64,000 nucleotides of DNA, taken from Rhyacophila brunnea (taxonomy: Eukaryota > Arthropoda > Insecta > Trichoptera > Rhyacophilidae). Below the pieces are notes generated by a model, which saw nothing but the letters and a program-made list of their open reading frames with translations, did not search any database and had not been told where the DNA came from. This document shows positions 22,720 to 32,778 of the stretch, piece after piece (the first letter of the stretch is position 1; each line of letters begins with the position of its first letter). Both the position numbers and the translations under genes were made by a program. The stretch is taken from the NCBI GenBank assembly GCA_022495005.1, contig JAGYXB010000956.1, positions 1 to 64,000 on the forward strand. The letters run 5' to 3'.

Positions 22720-23255
22720 CATGGCCCCCACATCCTGAAGCGGGCCCCCAGCCTAGGATGTTTGGCGGGCCCCCTACCTACCGCTAAATAGGTCAATCAT
22801 TCTACAGTGGCACCATAGGCGATTCGCGCGTGTATTGAATTGCTTGCGACAATGCCTGTTTCACTGCTAGCAAACAATACTACTACAACTGCAAGCCGCA
22901 TTTGCCGTACCCATGGTGCCACTGTAAAACGATTTACCTACCTATAAAGGCAGTGTGACGCGCTGCAGTAGCGTTTTCCAAATGGTAAAATTAAGGTGTA
23001 TTTTTAGCGATGTTTTGTATTTTTAATATGTACATCCATTTTAATTATGGAGTTGTCGAGTATCGGCACACAGTTAAAAATTGCATCGTACAACCAAATA
23101 TTATTAATATCATTGAAGTAAAATAGCTTTACCATTAGAGAAAATTTGTGATCTGTGTTTATCTCACTTATCTGTGTCGACTCGCCATGCCGGGCCCTTC
23201 CTGAGCCCGGGCCTCCAGGCTAGAGCCCTGTTAGCCCCTTTTTATGGGTGCCATG
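22720..23255 (+). mobile_element. CATGGC-family element with perfect duplication
   Basis: Element of 536 bp. The perfect 8-bp target duplication cctagaga lies at 22712-22719 and 23256-23263. Ends are catggcccccaca and (inverted) catggcacccata. Subterminal GGGCCC blocks (agcgggcccccag; cgggcccttcctgagcccgg) flank an AT-rich body. It interrupts a Jockey LINE remnant and itself contains a 120-bp TA-flanked element. Eight-base duplications and CANNG ends fit hAT or P superfamilies. Confidence 0.9.
22805..22924. mobile_element. 120-bp TA-flanked MITE nested in CATGGC element
   Basis: Ends cagtggcaccat and atggtgccactg are a perfect 12-bp inverted pair, flanked on each side by TA (22803-22804 and 22925-22926). 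TA duplication with a CAGT start fits Tc1/mariner-type elements. Neither of the sister CATGGC copies contains it, so it is a later insertion. No ORF. Confidence 0.75.
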
Positions 23256-23480
23256 CCTAGAGATATAGACATGTTCGATGATATGTTATGTATTTTGTTT
23301 TTTAAATTGTATTAAAGTTTTTAAATGTAGGTATTGTTTTATTCTTTTTTCTCTTCTAAGATAAATCTTTGCTTTGTATTTTTATTATAACCAGTTCTTT
23401 TTAAACCTAAATATCATGTTGTGAACGACCTGTCATTAATAATAATTGTTTATTTAGACAGTATGTTTTGTAAAATGGAT
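23256..23480 (+). pseudogene. Jockey-like LINE remnant, 3' end
   Basis: Encodes RDIDMFDDMLCILFFKLY and a stop (23261-23317), the same C-terminus as KDIDIFNDVLCILFLKLYF at 35599. Downstream, catgttgtgaacgacctg at 23416-23433 matches the 3' UTR phrase shared by the other copies (42084, and inverted at 35401 and 53010). Confidence 0.75.
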
Positions 23481-24409
23481 AAAATAAAAACACTAGATTT
23501 TCAACTGCTTGATGTCTATGAATGGATCTCCACTTTTTTATTTTAGAAACTTTATGTTTATATTATGAATAGATTCAAAAGATGAATTGGTTCAGCAATA
23601 TAAGTATGTTAATTGAAGTATAAAATTAACTTTTTACAAAATCGTGCATACAATAATTATATTGGCTTTGATGTACAAGGATAATGATAAAATTTTATCC
23701 TTATTAGTGTAATCTTTGAATTTGAAAGATCTAGGTTGGAAATAAAACAACATATACCTAAGTATTTTAATTTATTTGGCATTTACTTGATGACCATATT
23801 TTTGAAATTAAAACAAATACTTAAAACAATATATATTATATTAATTTACTTCTTACTAGGACATCTATAATATATAATATTTATGCTTCCTAATAAAATT
23901 GGACTGATTTGAGTTTCTCCATCTCCACCTGCCATGTATAATATGCAGATGCGGTTTGTGCACGGCCACCTTCCATTACGCTATAAACGTGTCAGAATGA
24001 AAAGATTTTAGTGCCACACTTGCTTGTCCCGAAGCGATGCTGCACGGGACTGATATAGCAACCTTGTACCTTAGTGCTTAAGAAAGAGTTTTAGAAAATA
24101 AAAAGAATCTTGACTTGCTCTGCCGTCATTTATCTTTAGTGACATGAAGTGTCGTCTGTACCCGTGTACTGAAGCTCTGCCGAAGCAGAGGAGTCAGGAG
24201 TGATGAATCTAAGGAGGGATCGGAATTATTCTGTCCTCCATATGACACAGCAAATTTTTCGAATGCCTCAAAGTTGATCTTGATTGATATCAAGTCGGCG
24301 TGGCCAATAAGGCCGATGTGTGGACGGACCCTGGCAAACAGCTCCGCTCAGTCTATACCTATGTCTGTTTCCGTTTTTTCATTTGAATTAAGTTAAGTGA
24401 ATTACATTT
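23481..24409. other. Unassigned DNA
   Basis: The part 23930-24350 is GC-richer and unique in the window, with no recognised coding content. It may deserve an RNA check. Confidence 0.35.
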
Positions 24410-24630
24410 TTCGGTCCTAAACGTAGCCATGGGCCTACAGAGTCGATGTTGTATTAACAGATTTCTGTTTTTAAGATACATGAATGTTAATGATTTTATC
24501 AATGTATTAGGTCCATGCTGTGGGTCTAAACACATTGAAAAATGTTAATTTGCCAAACCACAAATTCAAACCGGAGAACTACGACTCAAGCTGATGTCTT
24601 ACCGCTCGGCTATCGCATTGGCATCATTTA
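24410..24630 (-). mobile_element. Diverged tRNA-derived SINE
   Basis: On the minus strand the head has Box A tagccgagcgg and a mutated Box B ggtttgaattt, followed by a body with tggacctaatacattg, gaaatctgttaatacaac and the ggcccat tail motif. The head differs from the main family and is closer to a Leu/Ser-type tRNA start. Body blocks are shared with the main family. Confidence 0.65.
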
Positions 24631-25239
24631 AATTACATTATAATTAAGTATGATATTCAAACTAATGATAATTCTTTCTAGATATTAATTAGTATGTTTT
24701 TGAGCTACGAGACGAATAAACAAGATATCCTATCAAATAAAATAAACGGGTAAACATTAAATTATAAATGTGTACGTCTTTGAGCTGTGTTGAGTGCTTC
24801 TGGTCACTAAAAGTTGTAATAATTATTGAATGATAAAAAATAAAAGTAGTTCCCTGTAAAGTGATGATAGCAGTTACCTGTTTTATCAAAGCGGCCACGC
24901 GTGCCACTGCTGGCGTGGAGAAAGCTTGAGTGTGACAACACTCGATAATATTAATGTATTCCAACCAAAGATATTGATGAAAACTTCTTTAGGGACAGAG
25001 CTTCGTCGATCCCGGGATGGATTTGGTCAATCGGGAAAATATAAAATTTGTGTAGATTCAGTTGTAATATTTATGATTTCATTGAATTTTGAAGGCGGAG
25101 GATTAATTTTATCTCCTTAACCTGCTTACGTGAAAGTAGTTTTAAAATGAAACATAAAGAAAGACGCCCATCACATAACCTCACCAACATCACATGCGGC
25201 AGAAGTGTGCCAAGTATGTGTGTGTGTCCTCCCATTTTT
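24631..25239. other. AT-rich DNA without recognised feature
   Basis: No supported gene; the 91-codon minus-strand ORF at 24689-24964 shows no family features. Confidence 0.4.
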
Positions 25240-25375
25240 AACCGCACTTCGATTATAGCGCCTTCCGATTAGCGAGGAGTTGTCCACGTGTTAAAACTGT
25301 GAACTAACAAGCTCCTCCTACTTTTAACGGCACTAGCGACTTCCGGTTATTGCCTAGATCTTCTTGTCGGCATTG
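25240..25375 (+). repeat. 86-bp-unit dispersed repeat, 1.5 units
   Basis: Contains acgtgttaaaactgtgaact (25286-25305) and cacttcgattatagcg / gacttccggttattgcc blocks that recur as two tandem units at 58640-58850. Both sites end in a gatcttctt(g/a)tcgg phrase. Confidence 0.75.
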
Positions 25376-26815
25376 CGGACTGCATTGAGTGCCCAAAAGA
25401 AGAACAAAATTATCATTACTTTTAGAAATTGAGTACCTAGGTATTTAATTGGGATGACGAAGGACAGGTGCTTTTGTTTAATGTGTAGCATCTCAGTGCA
25501 CTTAGCCAAATATAATACGTTTACTCAAGTTAAAGAATGACAACGGAAGTGTGTAGTAGATGATTTTCAGTTTTGATATTGTATTGGATAGTACGTAATA
25601 GCCTAGTTGAAGTTGGATACGCATCTTATAGAGAAAACTCATAAGGATCTGTTACACCCCCGAATGGTCCCCATTTGGGGATGTCTCTGTGTATCTGGAG
25701 AGGCCCGAGTCGGTATCAAATCCAACAAATAGTAAGGGTTGATTGCGAAAATAATTAAATAATGTTAAATATCTGACCGGCAACATTGTCTGAATGCCGT
25801 TAAAAAAATACGAATGGCAACGCCGCATTTGTACGGCTCGTAAGCAACCGTTTGTTTTAGCGAGAGAAGCATTTTTGACAGCAACGCAGTAAGCAGTGCT
25901 AACCTCGCTATCCGACAAAACCAAAACCACAAAAAGAATTTGTAACCTTTAGAATATATTAACGTAAATATACCTTGCCTTTTCCAACACAATTCTGGTG
26001 TGTTATTTGTCCACCTCCAAGTCCTAAATCCAGACGAAAATCCATACAACGAAGCAAAGTGACAGTGTTTTCACTTACGAAATTGGAGGGAAATGACCGA
26101 CCCAACTCGCAAATCGGCCGACTCATCCGTTCCTTGGTCAGACCAACGGAAATAAATCTGCATTTATCCTTGTTTGTCCGAGTCTAAATTTCTCATCATA
26201 AACGAGCTTATAAGACTGAAATTTAGCATACTATGGATTTAACTAGGTACGAGTACCTACTAATAAAAATAAATTATTAAGCTTCAAACAACAACAAAAA
26301 ATAAAAACAACATGACAAACGATCAAAATGTATTTATATCCGGGACATGGGTGTCTATGATGTCAAAATTTCTGATTTATATTCCAATTAATGTTGTATC
26401 CATTACTTTGGAAAATACAATAGAAAACGATGATTTATAAATACTTTACGAATGACGCAACATAGTATTATTATTATTCACGTTGAGTGAATACTGTGGA
26501 ATAGTGGAGTCGTGTTTATAAATCAGTAGGTGCATGGACTACCTATCTATACGAATATTTAGTCTGTCTATCCGACATAATATACTACATTCTACAAGTT
26601 ACTGCAGCCCAAATCGAACTTATTGTGTCGTGTTTGAGAATGGTCAGTGTTTGTAGATTAATAAAGAAATACTATTCATTCATAACAATTTCAAGTTTCG
26701 GCATTTATTCTGACAATATCTCGACTGCGGTGTAGATGACAGTGAGGTTTAAAATTATTGGTTGTAAAAACCTTTTTTTCAGCTTAACTGATATATTTAG
26801 GCTTCGTATATACAT
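25376..26815. other. Unassigned DNA with overlapping ORFs
   Basis: Two overlapping minus-strand ORFs (25652-25930, 25765-26049) and a plus-strand ORF (25975-26187) lie in a locally GC-richer stretch. None resembles a known family. The segment 26480-26700 has AATAAA (26659-26664) and could be another LTR, but no second copy is present to prove it. Confidence 0.35.
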
Positions 26816-27165
26816 TATAGCCTCTCATAATGCTGAGAGTGAAGAGGCGACGTTGGACCTGGCTCGGCCACGTGCTGCGGATGCCAGAACTCAACCTGGC
26901 TTGCCTGTTCTTCAAGCCGACCTGATTCCGGCGTCCTGGAAGGCCGCTAAATACTATCTATATACGGCGGAGCTACGGGATGCTGGTTTGACGTTTATCT
27001 TAGCAAGAAGGCTGGCGACAGGGATTCTCGGAGGCGCCGCTTGGTGTCCATACGCTCCAACTAAGGGCGGATATGGCCGAAGATATACACATTATATAGA
27101 TTGGAAGACTAAAGAAAACTGGAGAGCGACAGGAATTCTTAGAGACGCCGCGTGATTCCCATAAT
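26816..27165 (+). pseudogene. LINE C-terminal remnant
   Basis: One frame encodes RVKRRRWTWLGHVLRMPEL (about 26836-26892), and after a frameshift another frame continues AELRDAGLT and ARRLAT. This is the usual C-terminal order of RTE-type and related LINEs: WxGHVxRM, GRP, ELRxAGxT, RRLAxDR. Several frameshifts prevent function. A second, partial copy of the very 3' end follows at 27105-27200. Confidence 0.75.
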
Positions 27166-27362
27166 ATGCCTAAGGAGTAGACATGGGCAAAAAAAAAGAA
27201 GATGTGACATCAGCAGTCTGCTGTGACAATTTATTTCCCGGAATGGCTGCGTTGTATCGCCTGTGATGTAATTATATTGAAATCAACGTCAGTATTCGTG
27301 TATGAACATGTTTAAGCGAATGTGTTCATAAATAACAAGCTTGTAGAGACAGTTGTTATTTA

Positions 27363-27756
27363 CAGAGCGTTGGAGCGGACCCTTTTTTGAGTTGCTCCGC
27401 TCCGGGATCTAATACTTGTTCCGGCTCCGGTCCAGGGTCTGCTCCACTCCGCGTAAAAAGTTTTAATAATTAGTATTATATCTATACAAATGTTCAAAAT
27501 CGTCATTTTCACTATTAATTCTATTGAACAAAATTTTCGGCAGCAAATCGTCTCTCATTATTTGGCTTTTCTGCCAAAAAAGAGAGTTTATTTATCACTC
27601 GGCAGTGTTGCTATATTTCAAATAATTCCAGTGTTGCAAAGTGTCAAAATATCCTATTTTTATTCGATTTTAGGATGAAAATTTAATAACAAAAAAACAT
27701 CTGGAACAGTGGAGCACTACAAATTTTCGGTGCTCCGGTTCCGCTCCAACGCTCTG
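27363..27756. mobile_element. hAT-type MITE, CAGAGCGTTGGAGCGGA ends
   Basis: Element of 394 bp. Left end cagagcgttggagcggaccc and the inverted right end cagagcgttggagcggaacc agree at 19 of 20. Flanking 8-mers gttattta (27355-27362) and tttattta (27757-27764) match at 7 of 8. Subterminal ctccgctcc motifs repeat several times on both sides. No transposase coding. Confidence 0.9.
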
Positions 27757-27789
27757 TTTATTTATATATTGGGATGGTAACAAATATGT

Positions 27790-28320
27790 GAGAACCGATG
27801 CACTTGAAAATGTGCAATCAAAATTTAGAGGTGACATTAAATATTATTTGAAAATCGGAAAAAACTGCTACTAAAACGTTAGAATTGTTAATAGTAACAT
27901 ATTAATATGGTAAAAATACTAAAAAGTCGAGAATTTTTTGAGTGGCATAATGGATTAAATAATGGGCGAGAAGATGTTACGGATGACCTCAGCAGCGGAC
28001 TTCCAAAAATAATAATCACCGAATTAACAGAGTGCGAGATGCGTTACGATTCGAGAAACGAATACGGACGACATTGACAGGTGAATCATTGCAAATTAAT
28101 TATGCAAGAAACATACGAGTACCTGTTAGCTCACCCTGATTTTGGATTATTTCCAAATTTAAAAGCTAGGCTGAAGGCACTAAAAACCTTTACTGTAAAT
28201 ATCCAACACAATGGTCCGTAAATTGAGCTCCAGACCTGCTTCCAGAAATAGAGACGCCATCTAAGTTAGTGTATAGCTATTTAGATGTACAAAGGGATTA
28301 CTTTGAAGACAACAGTAGCC
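27790..28320 (+). pseudogene. mariner-type transposase remnant
   Basis: One frame reads VKILKSREFFEWHNGLNNG then REDVTDDLSSGLP (27910-28005), the pattern of the mariner helix-turn-helix region (FEWhxxFxxGREdVxDDxxxGRP). Farther on, HPDFGLFPNLKARLK (28133-28177) corresponds to the last catalytic Asp region and LDVQRDYFEDN (28281-28313) to the C-terminal GDYFEGD motif. The central DD part is deleted and frames are broken. No terminal repeats were found. Confidence 0.75.
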
Positions 28321-28343
28321 ACTAGTATATGGGTGGATAGCCC

Positions 28344-29036
28344 TATGGCCCCCACAAGTGGGGGCTGACAGGGCCCTAGCCTGGGGGCCCGTGCTCAGGA
28401 AGGGCCCGGCGAGGCGAGTCAACCAGATAAGTGAGATAAACACACATCACAAATTTGCTTTACTAGTACAAACCACCCACGGTGGCCGCGCGGACTAAGC
28501 GTTGGACTATCACGCCGTGGGTCTCAGGTTCGAATCCTGGGTCTGGCAAGTACACATATTGTTTTTCAATTTGTGTAAGAGTCAGGGTATGGACCTAATA
28601 GGTTGAGCAAGTGGCTGACATCCATTTCTCGTAAAAAACAAAATCTGTTAATACAAACCTCTACCCTGTGGAGGCCCATATGATCCTATTAGGATCGGAC
28701 ATGGTCGAAGAAAAAAAAAGTTAAAAAAAAAAGTTGCCTGCATTTTCCTTCAATAATATTATTTTTTTTAATTAAGTGGTTATACGATACAAATTTTAAT
28801 TGTATAATATCAATACTCAACAACCCCTTAATTCAAATGGATGTACTAAAATACATTTTAATACACAAAATATACAAAAAAACATTAAAAATATACACAT
28901 TAATTTTACCGCGTACCTACCTACACCATTTGGAAAATGTTAGTGTGGAGCGTCACACTTCCTTTATACTTAGTGGTAGATAGTTGCCCGCCAAAAATTC
29001 TAGCCTGGGGCCCTGCTTCAGGATATGCGGGCCATG
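28344..29036 (-). mobile_element. CATGGC-family element with SINE inside
   Basis: 693-bp span in reverse orientation relative to 22720. The left end tatggcccccacaagtggg and right end ggatatgcgggccatg carry the family's GGGCCC blocks. Flanking 8-mers gatagccc (28336-28343) and gagagccc (29037-29044) match at 7 of 8. A SINE interrupts the body at about 28473-28715. The element abuts a mariner remnant. Confidence 0.85.
28473..28715 (+). mobile_element. tRNA-derived SINE
   Basis: Plus-strand copy with head ccacggtggccgcgcggac, intact Box B ggttcgaatcc at 28529-28539, body and the gatcctattaggatcggaca tail followed by an A-rich tract. It sits inside a CATGGC-family element, so it is younger than that element. 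Confidence 0.9.
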
Positions 29037-29044
29037 GAGAGCCC

Positions 29045-29564
29045 TTCACTTATTTTAAAAGCGATTCCAAGAAATAAATTGTCACACTGCATAGAAGACT
29101 TTCTTCAACGTCTTTGCTTGACAGATATATTGAACGTAAGCTTTGGTATTGAGATATTGTGACGTTGGTGTTGGAAACTGACCTCGACGGATGTATTCTC
29201 ATTTCACCCTTCATTGCGCGGATCCTCGCCACAAGCGTTGCTAATAGTGGTACAAGAAGTGTGCAAATTGAAGCCATTGTCTGAAACATTGTTTTTTAAT
29301 TGAACAATGGAGCGCTTTTACCACACCCCACACATATTTACGTCCCGCGCCACATAATTACTTCTGCTATTGTTATTTTCAGACATCGTTTGGAGGAAGA
29401 ATAATCAGCCAGTTGCCTTGATCTAGTTCGTAAAAAAAAACAATTAACTCACGTCCGGATAGATCGTAGATCAATCTTCCGATCGAAACAACAGCAAGTA
29501 GTTGGTTAACTCATCAACATGTTGCGCTATTGTATTATTCCGTCGTAATTACAGTATTCATTTA
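29045..29564. other. AT-rich DNA without recognised feature
   Basis: A 79-codon minus-strand ORF (29050-29289) starts with a hydrophobic stretch but has no family resemblance; treated as chance. Confidence 0.4.
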
Positions 29565-29659
29565 TTTTTCTTCTTTGTCCATGCGCCGCCTCCGAGAAGC
29601 CATGTTAGTTGACAATCTTCTTGAATTTCCTCATATCATGCCAGCATCCTGTAGATCTG
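29565..29659 (-). pseudogene. LINE C-terminal scrap
   Basis: The minus strand reads ADLQDAGM, then after one stop GNSRRLSTNMASRRRRM, parallel to AELRDAGLT..ARRLATDR at 27 kb. Short and decayed. Confidence 0.5.
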
Positions 29660-29667
29660 CCATATAC

Positions 29668-30244
29668 CAGTAGCGAAGGGTGGAGGTAGGGTGTTAAGAT
29701 CTGCCATAAATAGTGCATATTAAACTTTGTTAGGTATACGTATTTGTTTTTATTGAACTAAGACTACGATTTACAGATGGTGTTGGTTAGTTTGTAAAAA
29801 GCAATTACACCCTGCCTTGACCAAAACATAATAGTGTTGGTATACTTTGGGCGATACGACAAAATTGTACACACTTTTTCATTCATACTTATTTGTTTTC
29901 GTTGTATTAAGAATACATATTACGAATGTTGTTGGTTTATTTTTTTTAATTCAATAAGCTCTGCCTAAGCCAAACTATACTAGATAAAAAATATTATTCC
30001 AATATAATTCCTATAAATTATCCAAAGATTTATGATTTAATTCCATAATTTTAGATATTTTATATATAGATGAGTATTTTATGACTATTATCTATTATGA
30101 CTTGGTTTCGCGGGGTTTAATTGAATTTAAAAAAACTAACCAACACCATTTTTTGTAAATTGTTATTATTTCAATGAAAACGAATACGTATGACTGGCAA
30201 AGGTTACTATTTATGGCGGATCTTAATAGCACCCTTCGCCGCTG
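29668..30244. mobile_element. CAGTGGCGAAGGG-family hAT MITE, copy 2
   Basis: 577 bp. Ends cagtagcgaagggtggagg and (inverted) cagcggcgaagggtg. Flanking 8-mers ccatatac (29660-29667) and ccgtatac (30245-30252) match at 7 of 8. It has the long inverted arms and paired tttggtt(t/a) motifs of copy 1. Confidence 0.9.
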
Positions 30245-30299
30245 CCGTATACCTACACATTGTAAATATCATATAATGGACGACGAAATCCTTTGGCCA

Positions 30300-30618
30300 G
30301 GGAACTCAGAAATAATGGGAACTGAAATACACAACGGGTAAGGCGATAGCAGGTAACCGACTCGAGTAAGGATGAATCCGGGTTAAACTTACACACGTGT
30401 CACACAGAATACGTTTAACGTCGAATACTAAAAACTGCTCTCGGTTTATGCATTTACGCTCCTTTAATGTTGGTGTATTACACACACTATTGCACGTGCA
30501 TAGTGCGTGCTTCATTTTCGTAGGATACTCACACATTCAAAAGCCTGCTTCACCATGCGGCGTATTAAATATAGCCTATTGGTATTCTATTTAGTATCTG
30601 TTCTGTGCCTTTGGCTTA
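30300..30618 (+). repeat. 0.32-kb repeat, inverted partner at 47.8 kb
   Basis: Matches the reverse complement of 47767-48074 almost throughout, from gggaactcagaaataatggg to tctgttctgtg. Landmarks are ggtaaccgactcgagtaagg and gtgcataaaccgagagcag (on the other strand). No terminal repeats; ORFs on either strand are not recognised. It could be an LTR or part of a retroelement. Confidence 0.8.
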
Positions 30619-30826
30619 TTGAGACTCTCTTGAAGCATGCCAGGTACAACGTTACATTTTTATCCAACATGAATCACTTCAAAAAATTTAACACCTTTTC
30701 TCCAATTGACACAATTCTTCTGGGCACGTCATTCATTATAATCCCGAAGCCATGTCGAAGCCTGAACATTAGACTGGAGGCTTTCAAGTCGTGGCTGTTT
30801 CAGCATACTATAATGATTGACTACAT
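30619..30826 (+). pseudogene. RTE-type LINE remnant, upstream half
   Basis: Encodes IRLEAFKSWLFQHTIMIDY at 30768-30824, like the LEAFEMWCYRRxLRISW block of endonuclease-RT LINEs. The reading is interrupted by a hAT element and resumes at 31428 with DHITNEEI. Confidence 0.7.
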
Positions 30827-31427
30827 CAGTGGTTCTCACGTGAAATTTAACTGTGGCCGCACAATTGACATTGGCAGTTCTATGGAAACGTCTGGTGGCT
30901 GCACCAAATTTCACTTTTGAAATAAACTAAAACTTTATTTAACAATTAATTAAAACTTTGAAATAAAATTTTCACTAAAAATGGATCAATTTATTTAGTA
31001 CTTACATAATTATCTATTTATTTAAAAATAATGCAAATGGAAATTCTTCAATACTACTTTGATTCCAATGCGAGCCTAATGGCTACTTCAAGTTTACATC
31101 TGTCAACTGGCTTCGATATTTGTTTTTTTTATGAAGTGCATTACACTGAATGATCTTTCACAGTATACAGTAGTAGGAAAAATTGATAATATTAATTCTT
31201 TGAATTGACTTTATTCTCAGAAATCGACTATTTCACACATGATCTCATCACAAAAACACATTATGGATCATTTGAGTGTGAAAAGAAATTTAAGACAAGT
31301 CGTATTCAACCAATTTCTCAATTTTATAAATAAAATTTTGAAATATTATTCTGAAAAGAGCTGGTGGCCGCAGCAAAATCCTCTGGTGGTTGCATGCGGC
31401 CACCAGGGCCACACATGAGAACCACTG
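30827..31427. mobile_element. hAT-type MITE inserted in LINE
   Basis: 601 bp with ends cagtggttctcacgtg and (inverted) cagtggttctcatgtg, 15 of 16 identical, and subterminal gtggccgca blocks on both sides. Flanking 8-mers gactacat (30819-30826) and gtctatat (31428-31435) agree at 6 of 8. Removing it restores the order of the LINE protein motifs. No transposase coding. Confidence 0.88.
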
Positions 31428-31740
31428 GTCTATATCGATCACATTACCAATGAGGAGATTTAAAGATGAGCTTTTTGCTACTATTAAACGTGGAAAGGTT
31501 GCATATTTTGGTAAGATTTATCGCGATGAAAAATATGATTTCCTTCAGCCCATAATGCGGTGAAAGGGAGACGGCAGCAGATGCGTAGACAGAAGGAGAT
31601 TGTCTTAGCTATTCGACCTCTATTGTTCCAACTTATTGGTGATCTGATACAACTGGTGCAAGGTAGGGAGAGATGTAAATATTGCAATTTAGTCGTCAAT
31701 CTTTGACAGAATACGGAATCAAAAGAAGAAAAAGAACGGA
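31428..31740 (+). pseudogene. RTE-type LINE remnant, downstream half
   Basis: Reads DHITNEEI, then a decayed stretch with KRGKVAYFG-like codons, and QPIM near 31546, matching ITNEEVLRR..RKxxYFGH..LLQLIMQGK blocks of related elements. Several frameshifts. Confidence 0.65.
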
Positions 31741-31773
31741 GTACCTGTTTGTATTTGATATACTGAATTAAAT

Positions 31774-32248
31774 AATTACAAGATAAAAATAACTTTTTAT
31801 GTACAACGTTTTTAATTTTTCTGTTGAATTATTATTCTCAATATGATCAAACTTATACTTGATATGAAGTAAATAAAAAACAAACAAATATAGAATACTG
31901 AAATGTCATTTTGACATTTCATTTTGATTTCCATAGTAACTCTCGTATATATTAATAATTTATTTGCAAGGACCACCCCCTTAGCAACCAATATTAGTCT
32001 TTTACTTTTTACGGATTTTTCTGAAATAACTTTCCATACAAAATAGAATTAACTGAAAATGAATTCAATTCTGCTTAAAGATGGCTAAAAGTATTGAAAG
32101 AATGCATTGGCATCGTGTTCTGGTAATATATTCTAAAAGTTTCAAATGTCTAGCTAGTCGGAAAGTTAGTTAAAAATCGATTGCAAGATCTATTCTGGAC
32201 AAACAACCACCGGACAAACAAGAACACGAGCTAATAAAAACGGTTGTA
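31774..32248 (+). repeat. Unclassified family X, copy 1
   Basis: Dispersed family with five copies here. It begins aattacaagataaaaa, followed by tgtacaacgttttt, and finishes at aaaacggttgta, so a tacaacgttttt motif is inverted at the ends. A central hairpin-like block and the phrase gaattaactgaaaatgaatt are shared by all long copies. No coding sequence. This copy carries an aacaaacaaatatag variant in the first third, shared only with the copy at 61501. Confidence 0.8.
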
Positions 32249-32775
32249 AAATACTTAGTAAAATAGCAAGAATGTATCGTTGTCATACAACTAAAAGTGA
32301 ACAACTGCGAAAACATTTTACTGTAGAGCCATTTTTTAGCTTAGCAAGGTAGGTAGGTACTTAGATGGTTCAATTATGTAAAATTGTACATTATAACATT
32401 TAATTTTTTACATGCAATAGATATGATTGAGACAATTGAATTTTTATTTTCAGAAATTTTGAAATTTATTCACTTTATCAGAAAAAAAAATTAATAGTCA
32501 CTTGGTCAATTTTACTTGTACTACAATAATGTCGTTAATTAGGTAGTCATAGTAAACACCATCATCAGAAAAATAACAAAATTTTGCTTTGTTTTTATTA
32601 GTATACATTTTAATACAAATATTTAAGATATAAAACATTCAACTGTACTGTAATTATTAAATAATAATAATGCAACAAAGAAAAGAAACATTCTGGTTCT
32701 ACAAAAATCAAATACAAAATAATTTTAAATCACCTCTTACTTGGTTTTGACACATCTCCCCCATTTATCTACATC
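32249..32775. other. AT-rich DNA without recognised feature
   Basis: Nothing supported. Confidence 0.45.
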
Positions 32776-32778
32776 TAA

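Noticed and set aside
25652..26187. Three overlapping ORFs of 70-94 codons
   Set aside because: No domain in any frame; overlapping on opposite strands.
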